64,000 nucleotides of DNA, from positions 4,399,202 through 4,463,201 of the forward strand of contig NW_020653200.1 in NCBI RefSeq assembly GCF_003589595.1, read 5' to 3'. This document shows positions 24,970 through 33,880 of the stretch, in pieces (the first letter of the stretch is position 1; every line of letters begins with the position of its first letter). Source of the DNA: Hyposmocoma kahamanoa (Eukaryota; Arthropoda; Insecta; Lepidoptera; Cosmopterigidae). The notes below the pieces were generated by a model, which was not told the origin of the DNA, ran no database searches, and saw nothing but the letters and a program-made list of their open reading frames with translations. The position numbers and the translations under genes were made by a program.

Positions 24970-25060
24970 GGTACAAGCCGACCTCTGCGGTCCTATGGAA
25001 GTTTCGTCTATTGGAGGCTCTAAATATTTTCTTCTGTTCAAAGAAGTATAATGAAGAATC
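24970..25060 (+). pseudogene. copia integrase remnant (plus element), truncated by insertion
   Basis: The plus strand reads [20 protein letters not shown], the conserved first-acid motif of copia integrase. It stops at the GAATC target site, where the minus-strand copia begins. Confidence 0.85.
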
Positions 25061-25130
25061 TGTGGGGAAATCCAGAGTTTATGGATAACTCACAGAGGTC
25101 TTGGACACTGAGATTAGAAACACTAAAATA

Positions 25131-26777
25131 CACTCGCGAGCAACCAAACCGACTCAGACCCTACACCTGCATGTAAAGTAGTTTTTATGAAAAACTACCC
25201 AGTTCATTAATAAAAATGTCATATTTTCTGATAGCCTGAAACTTTAGCTTTAAGATGATATCATTAGCATAAAAATCGATTGCGTGGTTTTTGAAATAAT
25301 GGTAATAGAGTTAACAATTAGGGAAAATAGGAATTTAGAAAAATAATTTATGGAGATTGTTATTTAAATTAAAACAAAAAAATAAAATAATAAATAAATA
25401 AATTTATTTAATTAATATTTGGTGTTACCCCCTCTAGCCCTAGTAATAGCTTGTAGTCGATTTTTCATTGACCTGATCAACTTTTTAATAACTTCTTGAG
25501 GAATTCCGTCCCATTCCTCTAACAACGCCGTCTTGAGCTCATTGATATTTGAAGGTGGCTGATTTCTGGCTCGGACCCTTCGTTTGAGCTCGACCCATAA
25601 ATGTTCGATGGGATTCATGTCTGGACTAAGCGCTGGCCAGTCCATGGTCTGTATACGGACTTCTTCCAGAAACCGCTTAGTTATACGCGAAGTGTGACAC
25701 CGGGCACTATCGTGCATCAATAAGAAGTTATCGCCGACAAACCCCGCGTACGGAACAACATGTTCTAGGAGAATATCGGTAATATACCGATCGGCTGTCA
25801 ATCCTCCTCCTCGGCCTCCCCCAGGCACGAAAACGAGTTCGGTTTTCCCGTCTAAAGAAATTCCAGCCCACATCATACAAGAGCCGCCGCCATATGCAAC
25901 AGTTTCAGCGAAACAGCACTGCGAAAATCGTTCACCTGGGCGCCTATACACCCGACCTCTCCTATCACTGCCATGCAGACACATTCTGCACTCGTCAGTA
26001 AACAAGACAGCCCGCCATTGCACGTCGTTCCAATTGAGGTGCTCTCTAGCAAATTGCAGGCGCGCTTGTCGATGGCTTGGCGTCAATTTCGGACCAGTTG
26101 CAGGACGTTTTGGTGTAAGGTTGGCTTCCCTCAGGCGTCTTCGAACTGTCCACTCGCTTACAGCCATTCCTCGAACACGTCTTAGCTCTTGCTGTACGTC
26201 GACACCAGTCAGGTGGCGATTTCGTAGAGCTGTAGAGACTATGAACCGATCGTCGATTTGAGTTGTGCACCTGTGACGGCTGGTTCTCGGCCTACGGTCG
26301 AATACACCAGTCTCTAGAAATCTTCTGTATACCCTTGATACAGCAGATTGGCTTAGGTGCAGTGGAGCAGCGACAGATCGCTGACTAAGTCCCTGTTGCA
26401 AAAGAGCAACAACTTGAGCGGCTTCTTCCGGTGTTGTATCCATGGTTTTGTCAAAATAGTGATGGCAATTCACGGAGATGCGTTCAGGTCAACTTCTGGA
26501 AAACGACTGTAGGGTAAGCCGCGTGCGGGACGTTTTATAGGGTTAGTTGGTCGCCCAACTCGTGCTGGGTACCGCGAGTAAATATTCCTGTACTGCATAT
26601 TTTATTTTATTTTTTAAAAACTACTGAATCGATATTGATGCTAATGGTACTTTTTTAAAGCTGAAGTTTCAAGCATTTTAAACATATAACGTTTTTATAA
26701 TTTGATTGTAAACTTTTTGATAAAACCTACTCTGAATGCGCGCTTAGACATTGAGTCGGTTTGGTTGCTCGCGAGTG
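25131..26777 (-). mobile_element. Tc1-like DNA transposon, full length with perfect TIR ends and TA duplication
   Basis: A 1,647-bp element bounded by TA dinucleotides (25129-25130 and 26778-26779). Its outermost 26 bases are identical inverted repeats, starting CACTCGCGAGCAACC. It carries one long transposase frame on the minus strand. It sits inside the 3' LTR of a copia element: joining the flanks restores an LTR that aligns with the other copy. Confidence 0.95.
25412..26473 (-). CDS. Tc1/mariner-family transposase (DD34E), uninterrupted
   Basis: 353 codons, the usual Tc1 length, with no stop or frameshift. It would bind the element's TIRs and cut and paste it at TA sites. The N-terminal part holds two helix-turn-helix regions (LSQRSVAAPLHLSQSAVSRV, about residues 29-48; VSEWTVRRRLREANL, about 105-119) with an arginine-rich joint (RRPRTSRHR). 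The catalytic triad is visible: Asp in VLFTDECRM, Asp in LMHDSARCHTS, and 34 residues later Glu in DMNPIEHLW, i.e. DD34E. A GGGRGGG glycine box is present. The upstream in-frame MNCHHYFDKT may be an extension, with the true start at the Met of MDTTPEEAAQ. Coding capacity looks intact; activity is not shown. Confidence 0.95.
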   Translation of the reverse strand: MNCHHYFDKTMDTTPEEAAQVVALLQQGLSQRSVAAPLHLSQSAVSRVYRRFLETGVFDRRPRTSRHRCTTQIDDRFIVSTALRNRHLTGVDVQQELRRVRGMAVSEWTVRRRLREANLTPKRPATGPKLTPSHRQARLQFAREHLNWNDVQWRAVLFTDECRMCLHGSDRRGRVYRRPGERFSQCCFAETVAYGGGSCMMWAGISLDGKTELVFVPGGGRGGGLTADRYITDILLEHVVPYAGFVGDNFLLMHDSARCHTSRITKRFLEEVRIQTMDWPALSPDMNPIEHLWVELKRRVRARNQPPSNINELKTALLEEWDGIPQEVIKKLIRSMKNRLQAITRARGGNTKY

Positions 26778-27103
26778 TAGATTGTAGAAAATTTAATGTA
26801 AAGCACATTTAACGAGAACTGCAGTCAAAAGTATTGTGTCACGAAAAACAACGTATAAGCAATGTATAAGCATTAAAAGATTTAAATTTAAATTACAATA
26901 GGAACGCACATACTAAAAAGGTTTGCTCTATTAAAACATTTAAACTCCTTCAACACTCCCTGCTTAAATGAGGTAGTAGAGCCAGTCCAACTTTTCCTTA
27001 AACCTGCATTCCTTTCAAATACTTTTCATGCTTTTCTCTACTCAGTTTTTTCGTTAACACATCTGCCGGCATCTCATATGTTGACACATACTTCAAACGT
27101 ACG

Positions 27104-27480
27104 TTAGGTACCCATTCGCACCATTTCCCGAATATAATGATGCCTCACATCAATGTGTTTTGTTTTCTGATGATGCATGGGATTTCCAGCAATTTGAATG
27201 GCAGACTGACTATCATTGAGTAGTTCCACAACTTCATTAATCCCAGTGAGCTCGGCTAGAAGTGCAGTCAAAAATACTGCCTCCCTGCATCCTTCCGAAA
27301 AAGCCACATACTCGGCTTCAGCACTGAAGAGTGCTACTGTTGTTTGCTTGCGACTTTCCTATGCTATAGCACATCTACCACTACTACATCTACCAGTGTG
27401 AGATTTCCACACACATCGCCTGCACGATCTGCATCCGCGTAGCCAACAGCCTGTCTTCTCGTTTTCTTGAATACCAGTTT
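27104..27480 (-). pseudogene. copia RNase H remnant
   Basis: Minus-strand frames read YADADRAGD (first RNase H acid), then AEAEYVAFSEGCREAVFL and LLNDSQSAIQIAGNPMHHQK, ending TKHIDVRHHYIREMV. This is the classical copia RNase H order. Frames change within the region, so it is broken. Confidence 0.9.
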
Positions 27481-27613
27481 AAGTTCTTTGGTTCCATTTA
27501 AATACTGAAGTACACGCTTTGCAGCTGTCCAATGTGCTTGATCGTAACAACTGTTAAACTGGCTTAAATAGCTGACTGCTCACGCAATGCCCGACCTCGA
27601 GCAGACTCCTGAA

Positions 27614-28213
27614 TTACCTAAATTCAGTGAACCAATCAATTCTCCGTAAGTCAAGTACACTTGGTAAAACGTACTCCTCATCTTCTGGTTTTACGAGCTT
27701 CAACTCAGTTTCAACAGGAGTCTTTAAACTCTTGCAGTCACTCATCTCAAATTTCTTAAGTATTTTCTCCAGATACTCCGATTGGTTGAGCTGTATGGAG
27801 TTCCCCTGCTGTTTGATCTTCATTCTTAGAAAAATATCTACTTGGCCTAAGTCTCTGCTTTCGAATTTAGTTTGAAGCTCCTTCTTTACTGATATCCTTT
27901 ATTTTTGATCATACCAGAAAATTAATATATCGTCCACATAAATTGCAACAAATATGATACTGTTTTATTTCTTCCTTTTATAAACACAGGGTTCACTTTC
28001 GGATCGCTTGAAACCCGTATCTAACAAAACTTTGTGTATGCGTTTTTCATACCATTCTCTGAGAGTCTGCTTTAATCCGCAAAGAGCCTTCTTCAATAGA
28101 CAGACATGTCCTTCTTTACGAAATTTTTTGGCTGCTTCATATAAACCTTCTAAGTCTCCGTTCAAGAACGCAGTAACGATATCCATCTGATCCACTTTCA
28201 AGTCATTCTCCAC
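27614..28213 (-). pseudogene. copia reverse transcriptase remnant
   Basis: Minus strand. 28213-27965 encodes KVDQMDIVTAFLNGDLEG and LLKKALCGLKQTLREWYEK, the copia RT core. The catalytic YVDD lies at 27940-27929, separated from the previous part by a stop or frame change. 27823-27614 continues with GNSIQLNQSEYLEKILKKFE. A stop after WYDQK breaks it. Confidence 0.92.
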
Positions 28214-28449
28214 AACTAAGGCTAATAGTAGTCTCAGAGTACTGTGACGTACGCAGAATTTTTATTTAGTTTAATTACTTTATTTGGATAAATCCTCTGG
28301 CAACAAGTCTTGCTTTGTACCGTATCTTCCATTATTGCGCAAAAAAGTATTTACGCGTTCATTGTCGTATTCTTGCCATAATTGCCTTTAACTTTTTACC
28401 AGTCTGACTTTCAACAATCGTTTTAAACTCTACCAGCTTAGAATAGATC

Positions 28450-28986
28450 TCACTTTTGTTCCGCAAAAAATAAAAAACCTTTTCTTGAATTATCGTCCAA
28501 AAACGTCAGGAAATACCTACACCATGCAAATGAAGCAGTCTCTACTCGTGTAGGGCCACAAATGTCGCTATGGACGAATTCAAGAATTTCAGCAGCACGT
28601 GTACTTTCTTGCTTCGGAAAAGGTAATGTAGTTTGCTTACCTTTCAAGCACGACTCATATTGTACTGAATTTGAATCCTTGAAACTTATATGTCTCGCCA
28701 GTTTGTCTCGTAGTAATTTCATATTGCCAAGTCCTAAATATCCAATTCTGCGGTGCCATAGTTTAATCTCATTAGTAGATGTTTTCAAAGCTGAAAACAA
28801 GTCAGGATTAGAATTAGGTTTCACCACATAGATCCCTCTCTGTTCCTTGCATATCAGCTCAATATTACCACTCACTTGACATTGACTAGCTTTATATAAT
28901 TCACAACCTCTCTTAGAAAATACTACCATAAAGTTTCGACTCACTAATGTACTTACACTCAACAGAAGTAGCTGGCTTCGGCACAC
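28450..28986 (-). pseudogene. copia GAG-pre-integrase and integrase N-terminal remnant
   Basis: 178-codon minus frame. It shows the pre-integrase segment (IKLWHRRIGYLGLGNMKLL, then a Cys-containing ESCLKGKQTTLPF) and the first integrase acid in EFVHSDICGPTRVETAS, then RYFLTFLDDNSR with the second acid. The frame breaks before the DDE glutamate. Confidence 0.92.
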
Positions 28987-29969
28987 AGACAGTTCCCTTC
29001 ACATTCACGTTCAACTCATCCGAACAAATATCGCGTCGACCTTCACCATCCACTCTGCTCCCATTAGCACAGGATATTTAAACTGGCTCCTCCAACTCCA
29101 CATTGTTATTTAGCCAATCTCTTCTGTTAGTCATATGAAATGTCGCTCCAGAATCAATATCCACTCTTGCGAATCATTCCTTCTGGCATGAAGTGCCGTA
29201 TGTGTGGTGTGCGCTTGACAGTTATGCTTTTTCGGGCAAAAACGAGTTTTATATTCTTCTCCGCAAATTGATGAATTTTCTTATTAGCTGTCTTCAGTCT
29301 GAATTTTTGAGCTTTTCCTTTGCTTCGTGGCTGTTTCTTTTCTTTGTAGCACCTAAAGCATTCTGCGGCTCTGTGTCTGCAGCAATTTTGTTTTAACGAA
29401 ATCGGTTTTCTATCGCCATCCTCATTGGCTCATAATGATCTCCTAGCCCTTGTAGCATAAGCGCAGCCAACATCTCATCGTTTACTTCTTTGCCCATATC
29501 AGCTAGCTGGTTAGCCAGCGACAGGATTTCGGTAACGTAGACTCATGGGCTGTTATACATGCTCAGCTTCTGACTAACAAGGCGTCCTAGTAGTCGACAT
29601 CTGTTATTTACGCCTTAGTCTTCGAAGGCAGCCTTGAACGCATTCCAACTTTCTTTAGCTGTATTTGACCAGACAGTGTGATTTCACCATTAGGAGCATC
29701 TTAGCACGTATCTTCCTGTATCTTAAAAGTTTCTTCCAGTATCTAAAGAGTTGTTGGTATTTCCTCAATATAATCTCAAAGATCTTCCATGATTAAGTAA
29801 AGTTCAACTTGTACTTTCCACGTCGCATAGTTAGACACGCCGTCAAGTTTTTTGAAACTTTGCTGTAGTCCTCTCGCAACCTGGGACTGTCTAATATTGT
29901 CTCCATCTCTGACAAGATTCATCTCGACTATTTTCTAGAAATCTTTAGTCCAACCACGCTGTGCTACCA
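28987..29969 (-). pseudogene. Degenerate copia gag and protease region
   Basis: Lies between the integrase frame and the 5' LTR. No long open frame remains. Short minus-strand pieces are compatible with gag and protease (for example around 29640-29680 and 29100-29180). The candidate primer-binding site lies at 29956-29971. Assigned mainly by position. Confidence 0.55.
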
Positions 29970-30207
29970 TATGGGGAAATCCAGAGCTTATGGATACCTC
30001 ACAGAGATCTAGGACATTCAGATTAGAAACACTAAAATAAATCGGAGTTTTAATGTAAAACACATTTATCGAGAACTGCAGTCAAAAGTATTGTGCCATA
30101 GAAAACTATGATATAAAAGCATAAAAAGATATATAGATTTAAATTATAAAAGGAATGCACATACTAAAAAGGTCTGTTCTATTAAAAATATTTAAACTCC
30201 TTCAACA
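29970..30207 (-). repeat. 5' LTR of the minus-strand copia element
   Basis: Reads TGTTGAAGGAG...CCCCATA on the minus strand; the terminal CACA seen in the other copy is mutated here. It aligns along its length with the LTR halves at 25061-25130 and 26780-26955, with scattered substitutions and small indels. Confidence 0.88.
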
Positions 30208-30243
30208 GAATCTGTAGAAACAATTAATTGAGATCGAGCAAAG

Positions 30244-30302
30244 TCTTAGAGGATGGAAAAAAGTCTTAGAGGATGGAAAAAATTAGTTTCCATAGTCTAA
30301 GA
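30244..30302. repeat. GGATGG-type repeat, tandem
   Basis: AAAGTCTTAGAGGATGGAAA occurs twice in a row, then TTAGTTTCCATAGTCTAAG. It lies inside the right half of the plus-strand copia, so it arrived after that element or was part of it. Confidence 0.5.
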
Positions 30303-30324
30303 GCAAAGTCAACAAAGCGAACAA

Positions 30325-30560
30325 AGGAGATAGATCGAGGAAGTTTTGAACCGAAATCTTGATGCAATGCTGATAAGTGGATTGATGCAATGGCAAAGGA
30401 AATAGCATCCCTTGTGGAGAATTACACTTGGAATGTTGTTGAGTGTCATCCAGTTGATAACAAATGTTTTTAAAATAAAGAAATGCCAAGACGGAAATAA
30501 GCTATTTAAAGCGCGTTTAGTAGCTCTTGGTTTCAAACAAAAACATTTTGTGTCGGCTTG
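30325..30560 (+). pseudogene. copia reverse transcriptase N-terminal remnant (plus element)
   Basis: Reads WIDAMAKEIASLVENYTWN and, in another frame, KCQDGNKLFKARLVALGFKQ. These are the start of the copia RT domain with its KARLVA motif. A frameshift lies between them. Confidence 0.85.
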
Positions 30561-30689
30561 TTTGGTTGTTTTGTGTTTTGTATCCGACACAGAACATTTG
30601 TGGAAAGCTGGAGCCGAAAGTAAATCAAAGATTTGTATTTTTATTCAAAGTATAGTATTTCATAAAAATTATTCCGATTCTTTTGTTGA

Positions 30690-31080
30690 TGGCTAGATTC
30701 AGATTGGGCAGTGACCTACTAGACCGTAAGTCTTAAACTGGTTATGTAAATAAAGTTTTTGGATGTACTGTAAGCCGGCTATCTAAAAAGAAACAATGTG
30801 TAGCTTTATCGTCTCAGTTAAGCTTGTACTGAAGCTGTATGATCATGTAAAGTATTAGAAGATACATTCTTTTAAATGATAATGATAAACAGCCTAGAAC
30901 AATTTTGTACGAGGATAATCAGGGTGCAATAAAAATAACAGAGAGGTTAGACTCAAATTATATCCGAGAACAAGTTAAAAGAACTATTGTTTTGAAGTAC
31001 ATTGATATCAAGGAACAGTTAGTCGATATCTTTACAAAACCTCTTGACAAAACGCTATTTGAAGAGTTTTGAATAATGTG
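30690..31080 (+). pseudogene. copia RNase H remnant (plus element)
   Basis: Pieces read SDWAVTY-like, TGYVNKVFGCTVSRLSKKKQ-like, CVALSSQ, ILYEDNQGAIKITE, and LKYIDIKEQLVDIFTKPLDK, the standard end of copia pol. Stops and frame changes interrupt it. Confidence 0.85.
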
Positions 31081-31235
31081 TTGTGTGTGGTTGTGCTTTG
31101 TTTAGTTTTTTGTTTTTAAAAGAGTTTTGTTTTTATGTTGAAGTTCATTAACGCCTTTGTGTATAAAAGTAAGAGATACGTTTGTTTTTATTTAGTCAAC
31201 AGTGGGATTTCATTTATTCATTAAGTCTTCATATT

Positions 31236-31395
31236 AAGAGGGGGTGTTGGATGTAATGAAACCTCATTTAGTTGTAAGTTAGGTAAAAAAAAACTCTATG
31301 ACTTCTATCAGATTCAAAATGTGGATTAGGTAGAATAAAAAATGAAATATTATGTTTCTAATTTGTGAATAAAATGTTAATAAAATTATTTCTCA
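31236..31395 (+). repeat. Polypurine tract and probable 3' LTR of the plus-strand copia
   Basis: AGAGGGGG is followed by TGTTGGATGTAATG, the usual copia tract-to-LTR junction. A TG...CA unit would end at about 31395. No second LTR copy is in the window to confirm its length. Confidence 0.6.
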
Positions 31396-31399
31396 GACG

Positions 31400-31660
31400 T
31401 GAGTGTATTCTTTTAGTTTGTAGCACTGAACATGTGGCTTGAGGCACCTCGCAAGGTATTGTCACGAAGTCGACGATCCACTTGAAGGCGAATGCTTAAA
31501 TATGATTCCGTTAATTTAAGTAAATTCCCTTTTATTACAAGAGTTGGGAGCTTATTAAGAAGGATAATGTGAAAAGCGTTCTCAAAATCCGTGTAGATCA
31601 CATCAACCTGTTCGCCATGATCCATATTCTTTAGAACATAATAAGTAAACAATGAAAATG
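31400..31660 (-). pseudogene. LINE RT fragment
   Basis: The minus frame (31652-31413) reads QVDVIYTDFENAFHIILLNK and LLKLTESYLSIRLQV, the first-acid region of a Jockey/R1-type RT. Only about 80 codons survive. It abuts the probable copia LTR end. Confidence 0.8.
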
Positions 31661-31673
31661 TAGTATGTCAAAT

Positions 31674-31820
31674 AGTGGTTAGAGCGTGAGGTTAGAGTCA
31701 TGGGTTCGATTCCCATGGTTGACTGCTTCCATGGTGCAGTGTTTAGATGTTAGTCTCTCGTTTAGGAAGTCGTGGGTTTGATTCCCTCTCATAGCGAGGG
31801 AAGCCGTTTAACGTGCCTTA
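31674..31820 (+). repeat. Tandem tRNA-like modules (SINE or tRNA-derived repeat)
   Basis: Two successive B-box-like T-arms: CATGGGTTCGATTCCCATG (self-complementary stem) at about 31707-31725, and GTGGGTTTGATTCCC at about 31770-31784. Each has upstream sequence of tRNA-like spacing. No cloverleaf could be closed, so these are not called tRNA genes. Confidence 0.5.
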
Positions 31821-32213
31821 ACGAAGTTCACCCGAAATGCACTGTTGCTGTTGCACTCATTTGAATTTTGAATGACGACTGTATAGCAACATATGCTTAT
31901 TTTTGTTTACAGAGAAATTGTGTTCAGCGGAACGTAGAAGTTGAAGGTCGTAAACCCGTGGGAAGTATTTATTTTAACGATGACAGCGTTTAATTTGGAA
32001 TATTTTAGTTAGTTTTTTATTTTTGTTTTATTATTATTATTATTTCATGATTATTTTCAATAATAGTCTATCGCATGGTTTGCGTGTAAAGATTTTCTGG
32101 TTTTCTTGTTACAATATTGACAGCTTACACTTGCATAAATTTTTATCTTAATTTAATTGGTATCACGAGAAGAGATGCCAGTGATTTCAATTTTAGCCTG
32201 TATAATCAAAGAT

Positions 32214-32634
32214 TCAGGGTCATATTCTAGAACTCTACTCAATGCTCAAGTCAGGATTGCACTGGAAACTGGAAATACGACCCTAATGGCAGGGACTTTA
32301 GTATGGTTTCGAGTGCTTCAAACCATACTCAAATCCTGACTTGAGCATTGAGTAGAGTTCTAGAATACGACCCTCAGGGTAGTATTCCAGAACTGCACTC
32401 AATGCTCAAGTCAGGATTTGAGCAGACTTGAGTATGATTTCAAGAACTGGAAATACGACCCTAATGGCAAGGACTTGAGTATGATTTTCAGTGCTCACTG
32501 CAATCGACGACTGATTTCAAGCACTGGAAATACGACCCTAATGGCAAGGACTTGAGTATGATTTCTGGTGCTTTAAATCATACTCAAGTCCTGACTTGAG
32601 CATTGAGTAGAGTTCTGGAATACGACCCTTAATT
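32214..32634. mobile_element. MITE family M2, clustered copies 2 and 3 (head to tail)
   Basis: A first complete unit (32218-32373) is followed directly by a second (about 32376-32632), sharing the junction acgaccctcagggt. The second carries an internal duplication: GGAAATACGACCCTAATGGC occurs twice, and TTGAGTATGATTT three times across it. The unit begins and ends with the M2 TIR. Confidence 0.8.
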
Positions 32635-33499
32635 ATTAGTCCTACGAATTGCCAGCATAGATTTTTTTAAATCATAAAATATAGAAACTCCATTATTTGC
32701 TACTGCCGATATTAAATATATCTGTCTACCATAGGCTTGAATTTAATTTTATTTTGTTCTTTGCTAAAACTATTTATACAAGCGGACCGATCGGGAAAGT
32801 AGACGAATACTGAAAGGTCTATTTATTATATTACTTTTTATGTATAATAATAATATTAAGACTTTAATATTTCGACTGAAGGACGTGTATCCATGGTCAT
32901 GAAATAAATTAAAAAGTACACACTGTAGTCTATGGATCGTTTCAAAGCCAGTGCTGCCAGATTTTTACATTTTTCGTAAATTTTTTAATGCTCTTTTATT
33001 CCTTTCGCCTTTGTTTGAAAGAAACTTTTGTTTGGGACACTTGAGAAACTTTTATTTTCGTAACTTTTGAGAACGACAGGAGTTTTTAAAATTTAATCAT
33101 TTGTTATTGTACATCTTAAGTAGTACAAACGAACACACTCAATTTAGACAATAAAGTAACTCAGAGATGGCTCAAACATAATTTCAAAGTGTATTAACTT
33201 TTTTTAGGCTTTAGTCTTATCTTTATTTATTTATTTATTTAGTTGGAAGTTTTAGTTAAAAAAAACGAAAACGTATCTTTGTAGCTAAAATAAATTGACC
33301 TTTTTAATTAACGAAATAGTTGGTACAACTGATTATCGTCGTTGGAGTGCATTCCTAGCAATCTTGATAGATAGACCGTGTATCTTTCAACCCGGACACT
33401 GGCGGACACAGAATTGTCCTCTGTGGGACAGAAGCCAAAACATCCCAAAAAAAATTTAACGAAATGGTATTTGTAATGCTCGACACACGGGCCATGGCG
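32635..33499. other. Upstream of BAG6, no gene seen
   Basis: AT-rich with a TTTA tetramer run at about 33220-33242. No coding exon was recognised; distal promoter sequence of BAG6 may lie here. Confidence 0.4.
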
Positions 33500-33817
33500 A
33501 GTTGGCAACACTGGTCACGGCAGTGCATGGACTGTGTCTGCGATTGGAACATTTGGAACGGAGATTTTGTGCTGTCGTGGTTGATCGGTATTTTAAGGTC
33601 TAGTCAAGTAGTCATTGGATTTTAGGTAAATTTTCGTTATTTTGGTGAGTATTGCTATGTTGCTTTTGGAATAACATCGTTAAGTTCTGATCTGTGCTGT
33701 GTTATACAAGCGAATGCGTCTTAAACAGTAAGTACCATAGACCAAACCTTACCCCTAATTATAATTATGCACTTTGTTGCAGAGGCGTTCCTGTTACTCC
33801 GTCTATTTCGCTTTAAA
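33500..33817 (+). promoter_or_regulatory. BAG6: Probable BAG6 promoter, 5' UTR and 5'-UTR intron
   Basis: The start-codon exon is preceded by a good acceptor (actttgttgcag, AG at 33781-33782), 35 bases before the ATG. A strong donor (ttttg|gtgagt) lies at about 33645, so a noncoding first exon ending near 33644 and a short intron of about 138 bases are likely. No TATA box is evident and the transcription start cannot be placed. This is inference from splice signals only. Confidence 0.45.
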
Positions 33818-33880
33818 ATGATTGAATTTACGATAAAAACGTTAGATTCTAACAATCACAGTTTTTCTGTGGACGATGAG
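33818..33880 (+). CDS. BAG6: BAG6 coding exon 1 (UBL strand 1)
   Basis: 21 codons, starting MIEFTIKTLDSN, the first beta-hairpin of the ubiquitin-like domain. It ends GATGAG|gtaagt in phase 0. Confidence 0.88.

Larger units (their letters stand above)
25061..26955 (-). repeat. 3' LTR of the minus-strand copia element, split by Tc1
   Basis: The LTR halves are 25061-25130 and 26780-26955, separated by the Tc1 element plus one TA. Shared blocks with the other LTR include GAGAACTGCAGTCAAAAGTA and the terminal TTTAAACTCCTTCAACA. Confidence 0.88.
25061..30207 (-). mobile_element. Ty1/copia LTR retrotransposon on minus strand, degenerate, containing a Tc1 insertion
   Basis: Two diverged LTRs of about 240 bp (25061-26955 including Tc1; 29970-30207) flank a pol-like internal region in copia order on the minus strand: gag relic, integrase, reverse transcriptase, RNase H. 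The element is bordered by the 5-bp duplication GAATC (25056-25060 and 30208-30212). Beside the 5' LTR, the minus strand reads TGGTAGCACAGCG, a candidate tRNA primer site. Beside the 3' LTR it reads AGCAGGGAG, a polypurine tract. LTRs differ at well over a tenth of positions and the ORFs are broken, so the copy is old and defective. Confidence 0.9.
24600..31395 (+). mobile_element. Older plus-strand copia element split by the minus-strand copia insertion
   Basis: Copia fragments in plus orientation lie on both sides of the GAATC-bounded insertion: gag zinc knuckle and integrase on the left (24650-25055), RT and RNase H on the right (30325-31075), then a purine tract and probable LTR (31236-31395). 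The domain order is continuous across the insertion, so this was one element cut in two. No matching 5' LTR was found upstream; the 5' end may be truncated or too decayed. Confidence 0.82.

Noticed and set aside
32214..32634. CRISPR-like or satellite array
   Set aside because: Repeats are unequal, inverted at the ends and match MITE units elsewhere; eukaryotic context.
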